Of a stretch of DNA of 64,000 bases, positions 34,839 through 42,763 are shown one piece after another. The stretch is taken from positions 27,134 through 91,133 of the forward strand of contig JAHEKV010000002.1 in the NCBI GenBank assembly GCA_024638165.1, written 5' to 3'. Source of the stretch: Flavobacteriaceae bacterium (GTDB taxonomy: Bacteria; Bacteroidota; Bacteroidia; Flavobacteriales; Flavobacteriaceae). Position 1 is the first letter of the stretch, and each line of letters starts with the position of its first letter. The translations under genes and the position numbers were made by a program. A model generated the notes under the pieces. It worked only from the letters and a program-made list of their open reading frames with translations, made no database searches and was not told the origin of the DNA.

Positions 34839-35178
34839 ACAGGTAAAATTAAAGTCTGAAAAACAAATTACCCTCTTATTTAAAGAGGGTAAAAGTTTTA
34901 CGACTTATCCATTGCGTTTTCATTATATCATCAACGAAAACCTGGATTCTAAAGTTTTATTTTCTGCTCCTAAACGGTTATTTAAAAAAGCGGTTGATCG
35001 AAACCGAGCAAAACGAATTCTTAGAGAGGGGTATAGAAAACATGAACGATTTAAAGAATATCCGATACACCTAGCTATAAGTTATTTAGCTACAACTGAT
35101 TTAGAACAGTCAGATAAAATTACAGTGGCTCTAAATAAGGGATTAGGACAACTTGATTCTCATTTTGAAGTGAGGTAA
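34819..35178 (+). CDS. rnpA: Ribonuclease P protein component
   Basis: A 119-residue basic protein starting MSTKLPKQVKLKSEKQITLLFKEG. The RNase P signature KKAVDRNRAKRILREGYRKH (about 59-78) is the RNR motif that contacts the RNA. It is the protein cofactor for tRNA 5' maturation. It is not next to rpmH or dnaA, which is normal in Bacteroidota. The start overlaps the M1 peptidase gene by 20 bases, and the end overlaps the convergent elaA-like gene by 36 bases. A start five residues earlier (34804) is possible. Confidence 0.94.
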   Translation: MSTKLPKQVKLKSEKQITLLFKEGKSFTTYPLRFHYIINENLDSKVLFSAPKRLFKKAVDRNRAKRILREGYRKHERFKEYPIHLAISYLATTDLEQSDKITVALNKGLGQLDSHFEVR

Positions 35179-35574
35179 ATTATCCTCGAAATAACGTTCT
35201 CCTTCAGCTACAAATCCAAAATCTCCGTAAAACTTCAAAAGGTATTCTTGTGCAGATATAACAATATCTTTATTCGGATATAGTAATTTACATTGCTTGA
35301 TTGCTTCATTCATCAAATGAATCCCATAACCTTCTCTTCTAACAGATATAGAAGTAAGCACCCTACCAATATAACAATACTCTTTTGATTCGTATAAGCG
35401 GGCATAAGAAATAATTTGACCTTCTTTTTTATCGTATAAATGATAGGCACTGTAATCTTGACCATCAGGGTCTAAATAATTACAGTCTTGTTCGATAACA
35501 AATACCTCTGCCCTAAGTTTTAATATTTCATAGAGTTCAGTACTATCTAATTCCTTAAAAGATTTTAATTCCAT
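35143..35574 (-). CDS. elaA: ElaA-like GNAT N-acetyltransferase
   Basis: A 143-residue protein with the ElaA-type start LYEILKLRAEVFVIEQDCNYLDPDGQD, then YCYIGRVLTSISVRREGYGIHLMNEAI, containing the acetyl-CoA loop (R-x-x-G-x-G form as RREGYGI). It ends FYGDFGFVAEGERYFEDNLPHFKM. These match the ElaA branch of GNAT acetyltransferases; the acceptor is unknown. It is downstream of rpiB with a two-base gap and overlaps the end of rnpA by 36 bases. Confidence 0.88.
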   Translation of the reverse strand: MELKSFKELDSTELYEILKLRAEVFVIEQDCNYLDPDGQDYSAYHLYDKKEGQIISYARLYESKEYCYIGRVLTSISVRREGYGIHLMNEAIKQCKLLYPNKDIVISAQEYLLKFYGDFGFVAEGERYFEDNLPHFKMRIKLS

Positions 35575-35576
35575 CT

Positions 35577-35999
35577 CTAAATCTTTTCTACTCTATTTTG
35601 ATGTCTACCACCCTCAAAAGGTGTGGTTAAAAAGGTGTTTACCATTTCAATAGCAACTTCTTCTGAAACAAAACGCGCTGGAATGGCTAATATATTGGCA
35701 TTATTATGGCTTCTGGCTAGAGCTGCTAATTCAGTATTCCAACATAGGGCAGATCGAACTTTAGGGTATTTGTTAACTACCATATTTACACCATTACCAC
35801 TACCACAAATTACAATGGCTAGATCAACTTTATTTTCTTGTATTGACTTACCCACCGGATGAGCAAAATCAGGATAATCCACTGATTCATTTTGATCAGT
35901 GCCATAATTCACAACTTCTATATTTTGAGCCTGAAGTAGGTTGACTATTTTTTTCTTAAGATCAGATCCGGCATGATCATTTCCAATGGCTAGTTTCAT
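35577..35999 (-). CDS. rpiB: Ribose-5-phosphate isomerase B
   Basis: A 140-residue enzyme of the LacA/RpiB family: IGNDHAGSDLKKKI at the N-terminus, DYPDFAHPVGKSI, the phosphate-binding and catalytic segment VICGSGNGVNMVVNK with the active-site Cys, and RSALCWNTELAALARSHNNANILAIPARF. It interconverts ribose-5-phosphate and ribulose-5-phosphate in the pentose phosphate pathway. It leads a two-gene minus-strand unit with the elaA-like gene and faces the AT-rich gap before rnr. Confidence 0.95.
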   Translation of the reverse strand: MKLAIGNDHAGSDLKKKIVNLLQAQNIEVVNYGTDQNESVDYPDFAHPVGKSIQENKVDLAIVICGSGNGVNMVVNKYPKVRSALCWNTELAALARSHNNANILAIPARFVSEEVAIEMVNTFLTTPFEGGRHQNRVEKI

Positions 36000-36399
36000 G
36001 TTAAAAACAAGATTTTGATTGTTGATAGGTAGTTAATAGATGCTAATAACTAGCATTATGATTATTAAAGCAATAAATGTAATGCGATATTTTGAGGTAG
36101 TAAGCAAGACTTATTTATTCTCTTTTTTCTACTAATAATCAAAACAAGATTTACAGTTATTAACGTTAAAACACTACTAAAAGAATTAAAATAGAATTGT
36201 TAATCACGTATTTAAAAGCGTTAAAAACTAATCTAAATAATTGATTATCAAAATATTTATTTCAATGCAATAGTTTAAAACTTCTGATAAGTTATAAAAT
36301 CAATTTTTTGATTAAATAGTTATTGTAGCTATTAACAAACAATAATAAACCCCATATCTTCGAAAAGAATTAAATAAAAAAAAAGAGGTTATTAACTAG
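36000..36399. other. 400-bp gene-free AT-rich region between rpiB and rnr
   Basis: This divergent intergenic region is about three-quarters A+T or more, and no plausible coding frame was found in it. It must hold the promoters of rpiB and rnr; TATCTTCG at 36355-36362 is a 7-of-8 match to the -7 element and lies 37 bases before rnr. The octamer YTATTAAC recurs four times: 36157-36164, 36329-36336 and 36389-36396 on the plus strand, 36032-36039 on the minus strand. No exact DnaA box (TTATCCACA) and no strong hairpin were found. Its role beyond promoters is unknown. Confidence 0.6.
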
Positions 36400-38583
36400 A
36401 TGTTTAAAAAGAAGAAAAAAGGAAAAAGTAAGGGAACAGGATTGACTAAAATGTTGTTCGAATTTTTAGAAAGTCATCCTGATAAAGCTTACAACTTTAA
36501 ACAGATAGCCTCTGCTTTAGATTTAAGAGATACCCACATCCGAAATGAACTACTTAAGCGAGTAAAAAAGCTGGTAAGTGAAAAGCGTATTAAAGAGCCA
36601 GTAACTGGATGCTATCAATTACTCAACGATACACCTGAAGTTTATGAAGGTATTATTGATTTGAATAGCTCTGGAAATGGATACATTATTTCAGATCAGT
36701 TAGAAAATGATTTATTTGTTCATTATACTAACCTTAAAGGAGCCTTTCATAAAGACAAAGTATTATTCAAAGAAAATAAACGCTTTAAAAAAGGAAATAA
36801 GGCTGAGGCTGTCGTAACCAAAATTATAGAACGCAATCAAAATACTTTTGTAGGTATTGTTGAAAAGAGCCCTAAGTTTTTATTTGTTAGACCTTTATCT
36901 TCTAAAATACATACTGATTTTTTCGTCAAAGAAAGCCTTGTAAAAAAGGTGGAAACCGATGATAAGGTTATAGTAGAGATCGTTAACTGGGGAAGTGCGA
37001 ATAAATCTCCTGAGGTTAGAATTATTGAAAATATTGGTAAAACTGGGCTTCATCAGACTGAAATCCATGCTATCCTTGCTGAATATGGTTTGCCTTTATT
37101 TTTCGAACCAGAAGTACAGCAATATGCAGATCGTATTGATACCTCGATTAAAGAGGAAGAAATAAGTAAAAGAAGAGATTTTAGAGATGTTCTCACTTTT
37201 ACTATAGACCCTACCGATGCTAAAGATTTTGACGATGCGCTATCGTTTAAAGTATTAGATAACGGTAATTTCGAAATTGGAGTGCATATCGCAGATGTTT
37301 CCCATTATTTAAAGGAAGGTTCTATTCTTGACGACGAAGCCTTTGATCGAGCAACTTCTGTGTATCTGGTTGATCGGGTTGTACCTATGCTTCCAGAAAT
37401 TTTATCAAATAAAGCGTGCTCTCTAAGACCTAATGAAGAAAAATATACATTCTCTGCTGTTTTCGAGATTACATCTAAAGCTAAAGTGGTTAATGAGTGG
37501 TTTGGTAGAACGGTCATTAATTCTAACGAACGTTTTGCTTATCACGAAGCAGAATATATTATAGATACGGGTGATTTTATAATACCTGAAGAAATTTCTA
37601 TTCGATCTTCAGGTAGTTATTCTATTGATAAAGAAGTAGTTAATGCTATTCAAACTTTGAATGAATTAGCAATTATATTTCGATCACAGCGCATGAATTC
37701 AGGTGCTATATCTTTTGATAAAGAAGAGGTGAAATTTCATTTAAATGAAAATAATGAACCGGTCGGAGTCTTTTTTAAACAAAGCAAACAAGCGAATAAG
37801 CTAATTGAAGAGTTTATGCTTTTAGCCAATCGAAGTGTTGCTGCATTTATTGGTAAACAAAAAAAGACCTTCATATATCGTATTCACGACGAACCTGATT
37901 TTGATAAATTACAAGCATTAAATGGAGTGATTTCTAAGTTCGGACATCAACTTAATTTAAAAGATCGTAAATCAATAAGTACTTCTATTAATGCTTTATT
38001 GTCAGACGTTCATGGAAAGGTGGAACAGCAATTAGTTGATACACTTACTATTCGAAGTATGAGTAAAGCTGTTTACTCTACCGATAACATCGGTCATTAT
38101 GGATTATCTTTTGATTTCTACTCCCATTTTACTTCACCCATTCGCCGTTATCCGGATGTAATGGTACATCGATTATTACAACATTATTTGGATAGTGGTA
38201 GTAGTGTTGCAGCGGAACCTTATGAATTAAAATGTAAACACTCATCAGAACGTGAAGTTTTAGCTGCTAATGCTGAAAGAGATTCGATTAAATATATGCA
38301 AGTAAAATTCATGGCTCAATTTATCAATCAAGAATTCGAAGGGGTTGTTTCTGGGGTAACTGATTGGGGTATTTATGTCGAGCTTTTTGAAAATAAATGT
38401 GAGGGAATGGTTCGAATCAGAGATATTGGTGGTGATATCTATTCTTTTGACCAAGACCAATACGCCTTAGTAGGTCATAAAACAGGAGATACTATTCAAT
38501 TAGGGCAGACGGTAAAAATACGGGTGAAGAATGCTGATGTATTGAAGCGTCAAATTGATTTTGAATACCTAGAAAAGGTATAA
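36400..38583 (+). CDS. rnr: Ribonuclease R
   Basis: A 727-residue exoribonuclease of the RNB family. An N-terminal helix-turn-helix-like region (KMLFEFLESHPDKAYNFKQIASALDL) is followed by cold-shock domains (about 80-240) and the RNB catalytic domain (about 265-600) with TIDPTDAKDFDDALSF, which carries the conserved catalytic aspartates, and HIADVSHYL. An S1 domain closes the protein (about 640-725, EGVVSGVTDWGIYVELFENKCEGMVRI). A short Lys-rich N-terminus is present. It degrades structured RNA 3' to 5'. Start codon ATG at 36400 follows the AT-rich gap. Confidence 0.96.
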   Translation: MFKKKKKGKSKGTGLTKMLFEFLESHPDKAYNFKQIASALDLRDTHIRNELLKRVKKLVSEKRIKEPVTGCYQLLNDTPEVYEGIIDLNSSGNGYIISDQLENDLFVHYTNLKGAFHKDKVLFKENKRFKKGNKAEAVVTKIIERNQNTFVGIVEKSPKFLFVRPLSSKIHTDFFVKESLVKKVETDDKVIVEIVNWGSANKSPEVRIIENIGKTGLHQTEIHAILAEYGLPLFFEPEVQQYADRIDTSIKEEEISKRRDFRDVLTFTIDPTDAKDFDDALSFKVLDNGNFEIGVHIADVSHYLKEGSILDDEAFDRATSVYLVDRVVPMLPEILSNKACSLRPNEEKYTFSAVFEITSKAKVVNEWFGRTVINSNERFAYHEAEYIIDTGDFIIPEEISIRSSGSYSIDKEVVNAIQTLNELAIIFRSQRMNSGAISFDKEEVKFHLNENNEPVGVFFKQSKQANKLIEEFMLLANRSVAAFIGKQKKTFIYRIHDEPDFDKLQALNGVISKFGHQLNLKDRKSISTSINALLSDVHGKVEQQLVDTLTIRSMSKAVYSTDNIGHYGLSFDFYSHFTSPIRRYPDVMVHRLLQHYLDSGSSVAAEPYELKCKHSSEREVLAANAERDSIKYMQVKFMAQFINQEFEGVVSGVTDWGIYVELFENKCEGMVRIRDIGGDIYSFDQDQYALVGHKTGDTIQLGQTVKIRVKNADVLKRQIDFEYLEKV

Positions 38584-38590
38584 AAAAAAG

Positions 38591-38661
38591 AGGCATCGAG
38601 CGGATTCGAACCGCTGTACAAGCTTTTGCAGAGCTCTGCCTAGCCACTCGGCCACGATGCC
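38591..38661 (-). tRNA. tRNA-Cys (GCA)
   Basis: A full cloverleaf of 71 bases: acceptor GGCATCG/CGATGCC with U73, D arm GCC/GGC, anticodon arm GAGCT-CTGCAAA-AGCTT giving anticodon GCA, and T arm AGCGG-TTCGAAT-CCGCT. U73 is an identity base of tRNA-Cys. CCA is not encoded. On the minus strand the gene is followed directly by a T-run, and the rnr stop lies seven bases away on the other strand. Confidence 0.96.
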
Positions 38662-38671
38662 AATTAGGTGG

Positions 38672-38679
38672 CAAATTTA
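38672..38679 (-). promoter_or_regulatory. -7 promoter element of tRNA-Cys
   Basis: Minus-strand TAAATTTG, exact TAnnTTTG match, 10 bases before the mature tRNA 5' end. Confidence 0.6.
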
Positions 38680-38700
38680 CATTAAAATTTCTGCTTTTTC

Positions 38701-39063
38701 CTAAGTATCTCTTTGTCTGATAAGTTTTACAGCCACTGAGTCGACATTTGCTCCTATAGGCGGGTTTATTTTAGCAACACAAACAGAGGTTTTTAAAAGA
38801 CTTGGAAACGAAATAAAGAACCTTGAAATAATACGTTCAGCCGCATGTTCTAAAAGTTTTGAAGGTATTGCCATTTCTTCAGACACAATAGCGGTAGCAT
38901 CTACATAATCAATAGTGTCTTTTAATTCATCACTCCCACACGATTTTTCTAATGAGGTGTATAAAATTACATCTACACGATAATCACTACCAATGATAGA
39001 TTCTTCTTTTAAACATCCGTGATAGGCGTATAACTTAATGTTGTTAAGGTGTATTTCTCCCAT
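38701..39063 (-). CDS. folB: Dihydroneopterin aldolase
   Basis: A 120-residue protein of the FolB family: the start MGEIHLNNIKLYAYHGCLKEE carries the conserved YxxHG motif with the substrate-contact Glu after it, then YRVDVILYTSL, DTIDYVDA and LLEHAAERI, and a C-terminal KINPPIGANVDSVAV. It cleaves dihydroneopterin to hydroxymethyl-dihydropterin and glycolaldehyde in folate synthesis. It is monocistronic and divergent to glnS with a 48-base gap. Its -7 element ends four bases before the start codon. Confidence 0.94.
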   Translation of the reverse strand: MGEIHLNNIKLYAYHGCLKEESIIGSDYRVDVILYTSLEKSCGSDELKDTIDYVDATAIVSEEMAIPSKLLEHAAERIISRFFISFPSLLKTSVCVAKINPPIGANVDSVAVKLIRQRDT

Positions 39064-39067
39064 AAAG

Positions 39068-39075
39068 CAAAAGTA
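39068..39075 (-). promoter_or_regulatory. -7 promoter element of folB, adjoining the start codon
   Basis: Minus-strand TACTTTTG, exact TAnnTTTG match, leaving four bases before the folB ATG; a leaderless transcript is likely. Confidence 0.6.
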
Positions 39076-39083
39076 GGAAATGC

Positions 39084-39091
39084 TACCTTTG
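39084..39091 (+). promoter_or_regulatory. -7 promoter element of glnS
   Basis: TACCTTTG, exact TAnnTTTG match, 20 bases before the glnS ATG. Confidence 0.6.
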
Positions 39092-39111
39092 CATTACTAT
39101 AATATGCCCAA

Positions 39112-40797
39112 ATGGAAGAAGCTAAGCGATCATTAAATTTTATTGAACATATCATTGAAGAGGATTTGTCACAATCTAACTGTTCAAAAGAATCTTTACG
39201 TTTTAGATTTCCTCCAGAGCCTAATGGTTATCTACACATTGGTCACGCTAGTTCTATCTGTTTGAATTTTGGTTTAGGTAATAAATACAATGCCCCTGTC
39301 AATCTTCGATTTGATGACACTAATCCTAGTAAAGAAGAACAAGAATTTGTGGATTCAATTAAAGCAGATGTTTCTTGGTTAGGTTTTCAGTGGGCTGAGG
39401 AGTGTTATGCATCAGATTATTTTGATCAATTGTATATATGGGCTGAAGATTTAATAAGTAAAGGCTTAGCTTATGTAGATTCTCAATCAGCTGATGATAT
39501 TGCTGCTCAAAAAGGAACTCCTACCACAGCAGGAATTTTTAGTCCTTTCAGAGATCGTTCGATTCAAGAAAATTTGGATTTGTTTAGAGAAATGAAAGCC
39601 GGAAAGCACACTGAAGGAACTCATGTTCTTCGAGCCAAAATTGAAATGAGCTCTTCAAACATGCTGATGAGAGATCCTATACTTTATCGTATAATGCATA
39701 AACATCACCATCGTACTGGTGATAAATGGTCTATTTATCCAATGTATGATTGGGCACATGGTCAAAGTGATTATATAGAACAGATTTCACACTCTTTATG
39801 TACTTTGGAGTTTGCTATGCACCGTGAGCTCTATGATTGGTGTTTAGATCAAATTATTGATCCTAGTAAACTAAGACCCAAGCAGCGAGAATTTGCGCGC
39901 AGAAATTTTTCTCATACCGTTGTTAGTAAGCGAAAATTATTGCAATTGGTTAATGAAAAATACGTTGACGGATGGGATGATCCTCGAATGCCTACTATAT
40001 CAGGAATGCGACGTAGAGGATATCCGCCTTTAGCTATTCAGAAATTTGCAGAAGCCATAGGTATTGCGAAGAGAGAAAACGTGGTTGATTTATCTGTTTT
40101 AGAATATCACGTTCGTGAGGAATTGAACCGAACCGTTCCAAGAGTTATGGTTGTTTTAGACCCAGTAAAAGTGGTTATTACCAATTATCCAGAGGATAAG
40201 GTAGAATGGTTAGAGGCTGAAAACAGCCCTGAAGATCCTACATTGGGCTCTAGGAGTATACCTTTTTCAAGAGAGTTTTATATTGAGAAGGCTGATTTTA
40301 AAGAAGAAGCTAATCGTAAATTTTTCAGATTAAAGCTTGGTGGAGAAGTTCGTTTAAAGAATGCTTATATCATTAAAGCAGAATCATGTATTAAGGATGA
40401 AGATGGAAACATTACAGAAATCCATTGTACCTATGATCCTAAAAGTTTAAGCGGTAGCGGGACACCAGAATCAGAGCGCAAGGTTAAAGGTACCTTACAT
40501 TGGGTTGCTGCAAATACAGCGGTTGAAACTGAAGTGCGTCTTTACGATCGTCTATTTACAGACCCTACCCCTGATGCTCATAAAGACAAAGACTTTTTAG
40601 ACTTTGTAAACCCCAACTCTTTAGAAATTATTAAGTCTTATGCAGAGCCTTCACTGAAAGAAGCTAAGGCAGGTACCTCTTTTCAGTTCCAAAGAATGGG
40701 TTATTTTGTGTTAGAAGAAAACAACGGAAAGCAACTTATTTTCAATCGCACAGTAGGTCTTAGAGATAGCTGGGCGAAGCTAGAGCAAAAAGAGTAG
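39112..40797 (+). CDS. glnS: Glutaminyl-tRNA synthetase
   Basis: A 561-residue class I synthetase. The N-terminus has RFPPEPNGYLHIGHASSICLNFGLG (HIGH motif) and the KMSKS counterpart is VVSKRKL in the middle. The tRNA-Gln and anticodon-binding beta barrels are in the C-terminal third (VKVVITNYPEDKVEWLEAEN). It charges tRNA-Gln directly, so this organism need not use transamidation for Gln. Length is normal for bacterial GlnRS. Its stop codon abuts that of gltX on the other strand with no base between. Confidence 0.96.
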   Translation: MEEAKRSLNFIEHIIEEDLSQSNCSKESLRFRFPPEPNGYLHIGHASSICLNFGLGNKYNAPVNLRFDDTNPSKEEQEFVDSIKADVSWLGFQWAEECYASDYFDQLYIWAEDLISKGLAYVDSQSADDIAAQKGTPTTAGIFSPFRDRSIQENLDLFREMKAGKHTEGTHVLRAKIEMSSSNMLMRDPILYRIMHKHHHRTGDKWSIYPMYDWAHGQSDYIEQISHSLCTLEFAMHRELYDWCLDQIIDPSKLRPKQREFARRNFSHTVVSKRKLLQLVNEKYVDGWDDPRMPTISGMRRRGYPPLAIQKFAEAIGIAKRENVVDLSVLEYHVREELNRTVPRVMVVLDPVKVVITNYPEDKVEWLEAENSPEDPTLGSRSIPFSREFYIEKADFKEEANRKFFRLKLGGEVRLKNAYIIKAESCIKDEDGNITEIHCTYDPKSLSGSGTPESERKVKGTLHWVAANTAVETEVRLYDRLFTDPTPDAHKDKDFLDFVNPNSLEIIKSYAEPSLKEAKAGTSFQFQRMGYFVLEENNGKQLIFNRTVGLRDSWAKLEQKE

Positions 40798-42279
40798 CTA
40801 CAGTTTTTCACAAGCGATATTGATACGCTTTTTAACGGTCTCAATTCCTAGGAAGTTAATTAATTCATCGACTGAGGGTCCTTGAAGGCTTCCTACTAAT
40901 GCGATACGAAGTGGGACCATAATTTTACCCATTCCTATTTCGTGCTTCTGGCAAAAGTCATGGATTGCTTTTTTCACTGGCTCAGAACCTTCAGGAACCA
41001 GTGCTAAGTCTTCTAAGAACGCTTGTAACAATTCTGGAGTTTCTTCTTTCCACTGCTTTTTAACGGCCTTATCGTCATAGCTGTGAGGTTCCTGAAATAA
41101 ATATTGTTGATCATTGAGATCATCAACCTTTATTAGTCGCTCTTTTACCAATGAAACGCCCGCAACGAGTACGCTTTCAGGAAATGCATCGAAATTATTG
41201 TTTCTCTTTTTATAACGAGCTACAATTTCCGTAGGGTCTAACTTTTGAAGCGCTTGTGCATTGAACCAGTTGAGTTTTTCTAAGTCAAATCTTGCTCCTG
41301 ATTTTTGGACACGACCTAGACTGAATTTTTCAACCATTTCTGCTAAAGTCATTTCTTCGGTGTCATCGCCAGGGTTCCATCCGAGTAGACCTAAAAAATT
41401 TAAGAGGGCTTCAGGTTCGTATCCGGCTTCTTTGTATCCGATAGATTCATTCCAAGATAATGGAAACACAGGGAAACCTCCAGCTTCGCCATCTCGTTTA
41501 CTAAGCTTTCCTTTTCCAGTGGGCTTTAACAGTAGGGGTAAGTGTGCAAATAAAGGGGGTGTCCATTCAAATGCCTGATATAACAATGTGTGTAGCGCTA
41601 ATGAGGGTAACCACTCTTCTCCCCTAACCACGTGAGTTATTTGCATTAAATGATCGTCAACCACATTCGCTAAATGATAAGTAGGCATACCATCGCTCTT
41701 ATATAACACCTTATCATCTAAAGTATTCGTATTAACAGTGATTTTTCCTCTTACTTCATCATGGAATACGATCTCTTTATTTTCTGGAGTTTTAAATCGA
41801 ATAACAAATTCTTCACCATTTTCAATACGAGATTGAGTCTCAGACTCATTCAAAGAAAGACTATTGTTAAGCTCTTTTCGGTTTAATGGCCCATATAGAA
41901 ATCGTTCACCTTTTTTTTCTGCGACCTCTCTGTAATTAGTTAAATCTTCGGAACTATCGAACGCATAATATGCCCATCCCTTAACAACAAGCTCTAAAGC
42001 ATATTTATGGTAAATTTCTTTTCTTTCACTTTGACGATAAGGTCCTAGTGGTCCACTTTTATTAGGGTCTTCCTCTGCCTCTATTCCTAACCAAGCCATT
42101 GATTGAAGGATATATTCTTCAGCGCCCGGCACATAACGAGACTGGTCGGTGTCTTCAATTCGTATAATAAACGTACCACCTAAGTTTTTTGCTAGAAGAT
42201 AGTTGTACAAAGCTGTTCTGACACCTCCTATGTGTAGAGGTCCTGTTGGAGATGGGGCAAAACGTAGTCTTGGTTGCAT
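40798..42279 (-). CDS. gltX: Glutamyl-tRNA synthetase
   Basis: A 493-residue class I synthetase beginning MQPRLRFAPSPTGPLHIGGVRTALYN (HIGH motif as HIGG), with FIIRIEDTDQSRY and the KMSKS counterpart GKLSKRDGEAGGFPV. It attaches Glu to tRNA-Glu. The coding strand is normal in length and no disruption is seen. It ends tail to tail with glnS. A TACCTTTG promoter lies 18 bases upstream of the start. Confidence 0.96.
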   Translation of the reverse strand: MQPRLRFAPSPTGPLHIGGVRTALYNYLLAKNLGGTFIIRIEDTDQSRYVPGAEEYILQSMAWLGIEAEEDPNKSGPLGPYRQSERKEIYHKYALELVVKGWAYYAFDSSEDLTNYREVAEKKGERFLYGPLNRKELNNSLSLNESETQSRIENGEEFVIRFKTPENKEIVFHDEVRGKITVNTNTLDDKVLYKSDGMPTYHLANVVDDHLMQITHVVRGEEWLPSLALHTLLYQAFEWTPPLFAHLPLLLKPTGKGKLSKRDGEAGGFPVFPLSWNESIGYKEAGYEPEALLNFLGLLGWNPGDDTEEMTLAEMVEKFSLGRVQKSGARFDLEKLNWFNAQALQKLDPTEIVARYKKRNNNFDAFPESVLVAGVSLVKERLIKVDDLNDQQYLFQEPHSYDDKAVKKQWKEETPELLQAFLEDLALVPEGSEPVKKAIHDFCQKHEIGMGKIMVPLRIALVGSLQGPSVDELINFLGIETVKKRINIACEKL

Positions 42280-42297
42280 AGTTTCTTATTTGGAAAG

Positions 42298-42305
42298 CAA
42301 AGGTA
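42298..42305 (-). promoter_or_regulatory. -7 promoter element of gltX
   Basis: Minus-strand TACCTTTG, exact TAnnTTTG match, 18 bases before the gltX start codon. Confidence 0.55.
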
Positions 42306-42328
42306 GCCATTCACCTAAAATCTATTGA

Positions 42329-42336
42329 TATCTTTG
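42329..42336 (+). promoter_or_regulatory. -7 promoter element of ybeY, adjoining the start codon
   Basis: TATCTTTG, exact TAnnTTTG match, ending four bases before the GTG start at 42341; a leaderless transcript is likely. Confidence 0.55.
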
Positions 42337-42340
42337 TTAT

Positions 42341-42760
42341 GTGATTAGAGATGTCGATTTTATAAACTTTCCTGATTGGGCCGACCATTTAGCTGTTAAA
42401 GCCTGGCTCTTGTCTGAGATGGATCTATTAAACCTTTCACTAGAAGTTGTTTATTCCTTTATGTCTGATGAGGAGCTTTTGAAATTGAATAAAGAACATT
42501 TAGACCACGACACTTATACAGATATTATTACTTATGATTTTAGATCTGACGGCCTCGAGGAAGCCAACCTATGTATTAGTTATGAACGCGTTGTTGCTAA
42601 CGCGTTAACCTTTGAGGTTTCGAATACAGACGAACTATGCAGGGTTTGTGTACATGGCTTATTGCACTTGGCTGGGCATGATGATAAAGACGAGATCTCT
42701 AAGGGTGAAATGCGTAATCAAGAACAACTTGCTTTAAATAGGTTCCACGTGGAACATTAA
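42341..42760 (+). CDS. ybeY: Endoribonuclease YbeY (rRNA maturation factor)
   Basis: A 139-residue metalloprotein with the UPF0054 zinc motif VHGLLHLAGHDD (three histidines of the HGxLHLxGHDH pattern, here ending in Asp) and DTYTDIITYDF before it. It acts in 16S rRNA 3' end maturation and ribosome quality control. The start is GTG at 42341; no ATG is available in frame nearby. The final codons (for NRFHVEH) form the first parS-like palindrome, so the coding sequence and the DNA site are shared. It is followed after three bases by mnmG. Confidence 0.93.
   Translation: MIRDVDFINFPDWADHLAVKAWLLSEMDLLNLSLEVVYSFMSDEELLKLNKEHLDHDTYTDIITYDFRSDGLEEANLCISYERVVANALTFEVSNTDELCRVCVHGLLHLAGHDDKDEISKGEMRNQEQLALNRFHVEH
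42741..42756. promoter_or_regulatory. parS: parS-like palindrome, copy 1 (end of ybeY)
   Basis: GGTTCCACGTGGAACA contains the perfect 14-bp palindrome GTTCCACGTGGAAC. It matches the ParB-binding parS core known from Pseudomonas (TGTTCCACGTGGAAC) and differs from the Bacillus form at two symmetric positions. It lies inside the last codons of ybeY. An identical 16-mer occurs at 44632. Confidence 0.85.
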
Positions 42761-42763
42761 GAT

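Noticed and set aside
36272-36310. dif-like sequence (ACTTCTGATAAGTTATAAAAT)
   Set aside because: Only the left half resembles the XerC half-site of the dif consensus (two mismatches); the right half does not match, so a dif site is not supported.
36000-36399. Confident call of oriC in the AT-rich gap
   Set aside because: No exact TTATCCACA DnaA boxes were found, dnaA is absent and spot counts of G and C gave no clear skew switch; kept only as a hypothesis.
41621-41650. CACGTG-containing sequence inside gltX as a third parS site
   Set aside because: Only the central hexamer matches (ACCACGTGAG); the symmetric flanks GTTC/GAAC are missing. The same holds for partial matches near 58065 and 58325 in arsS.
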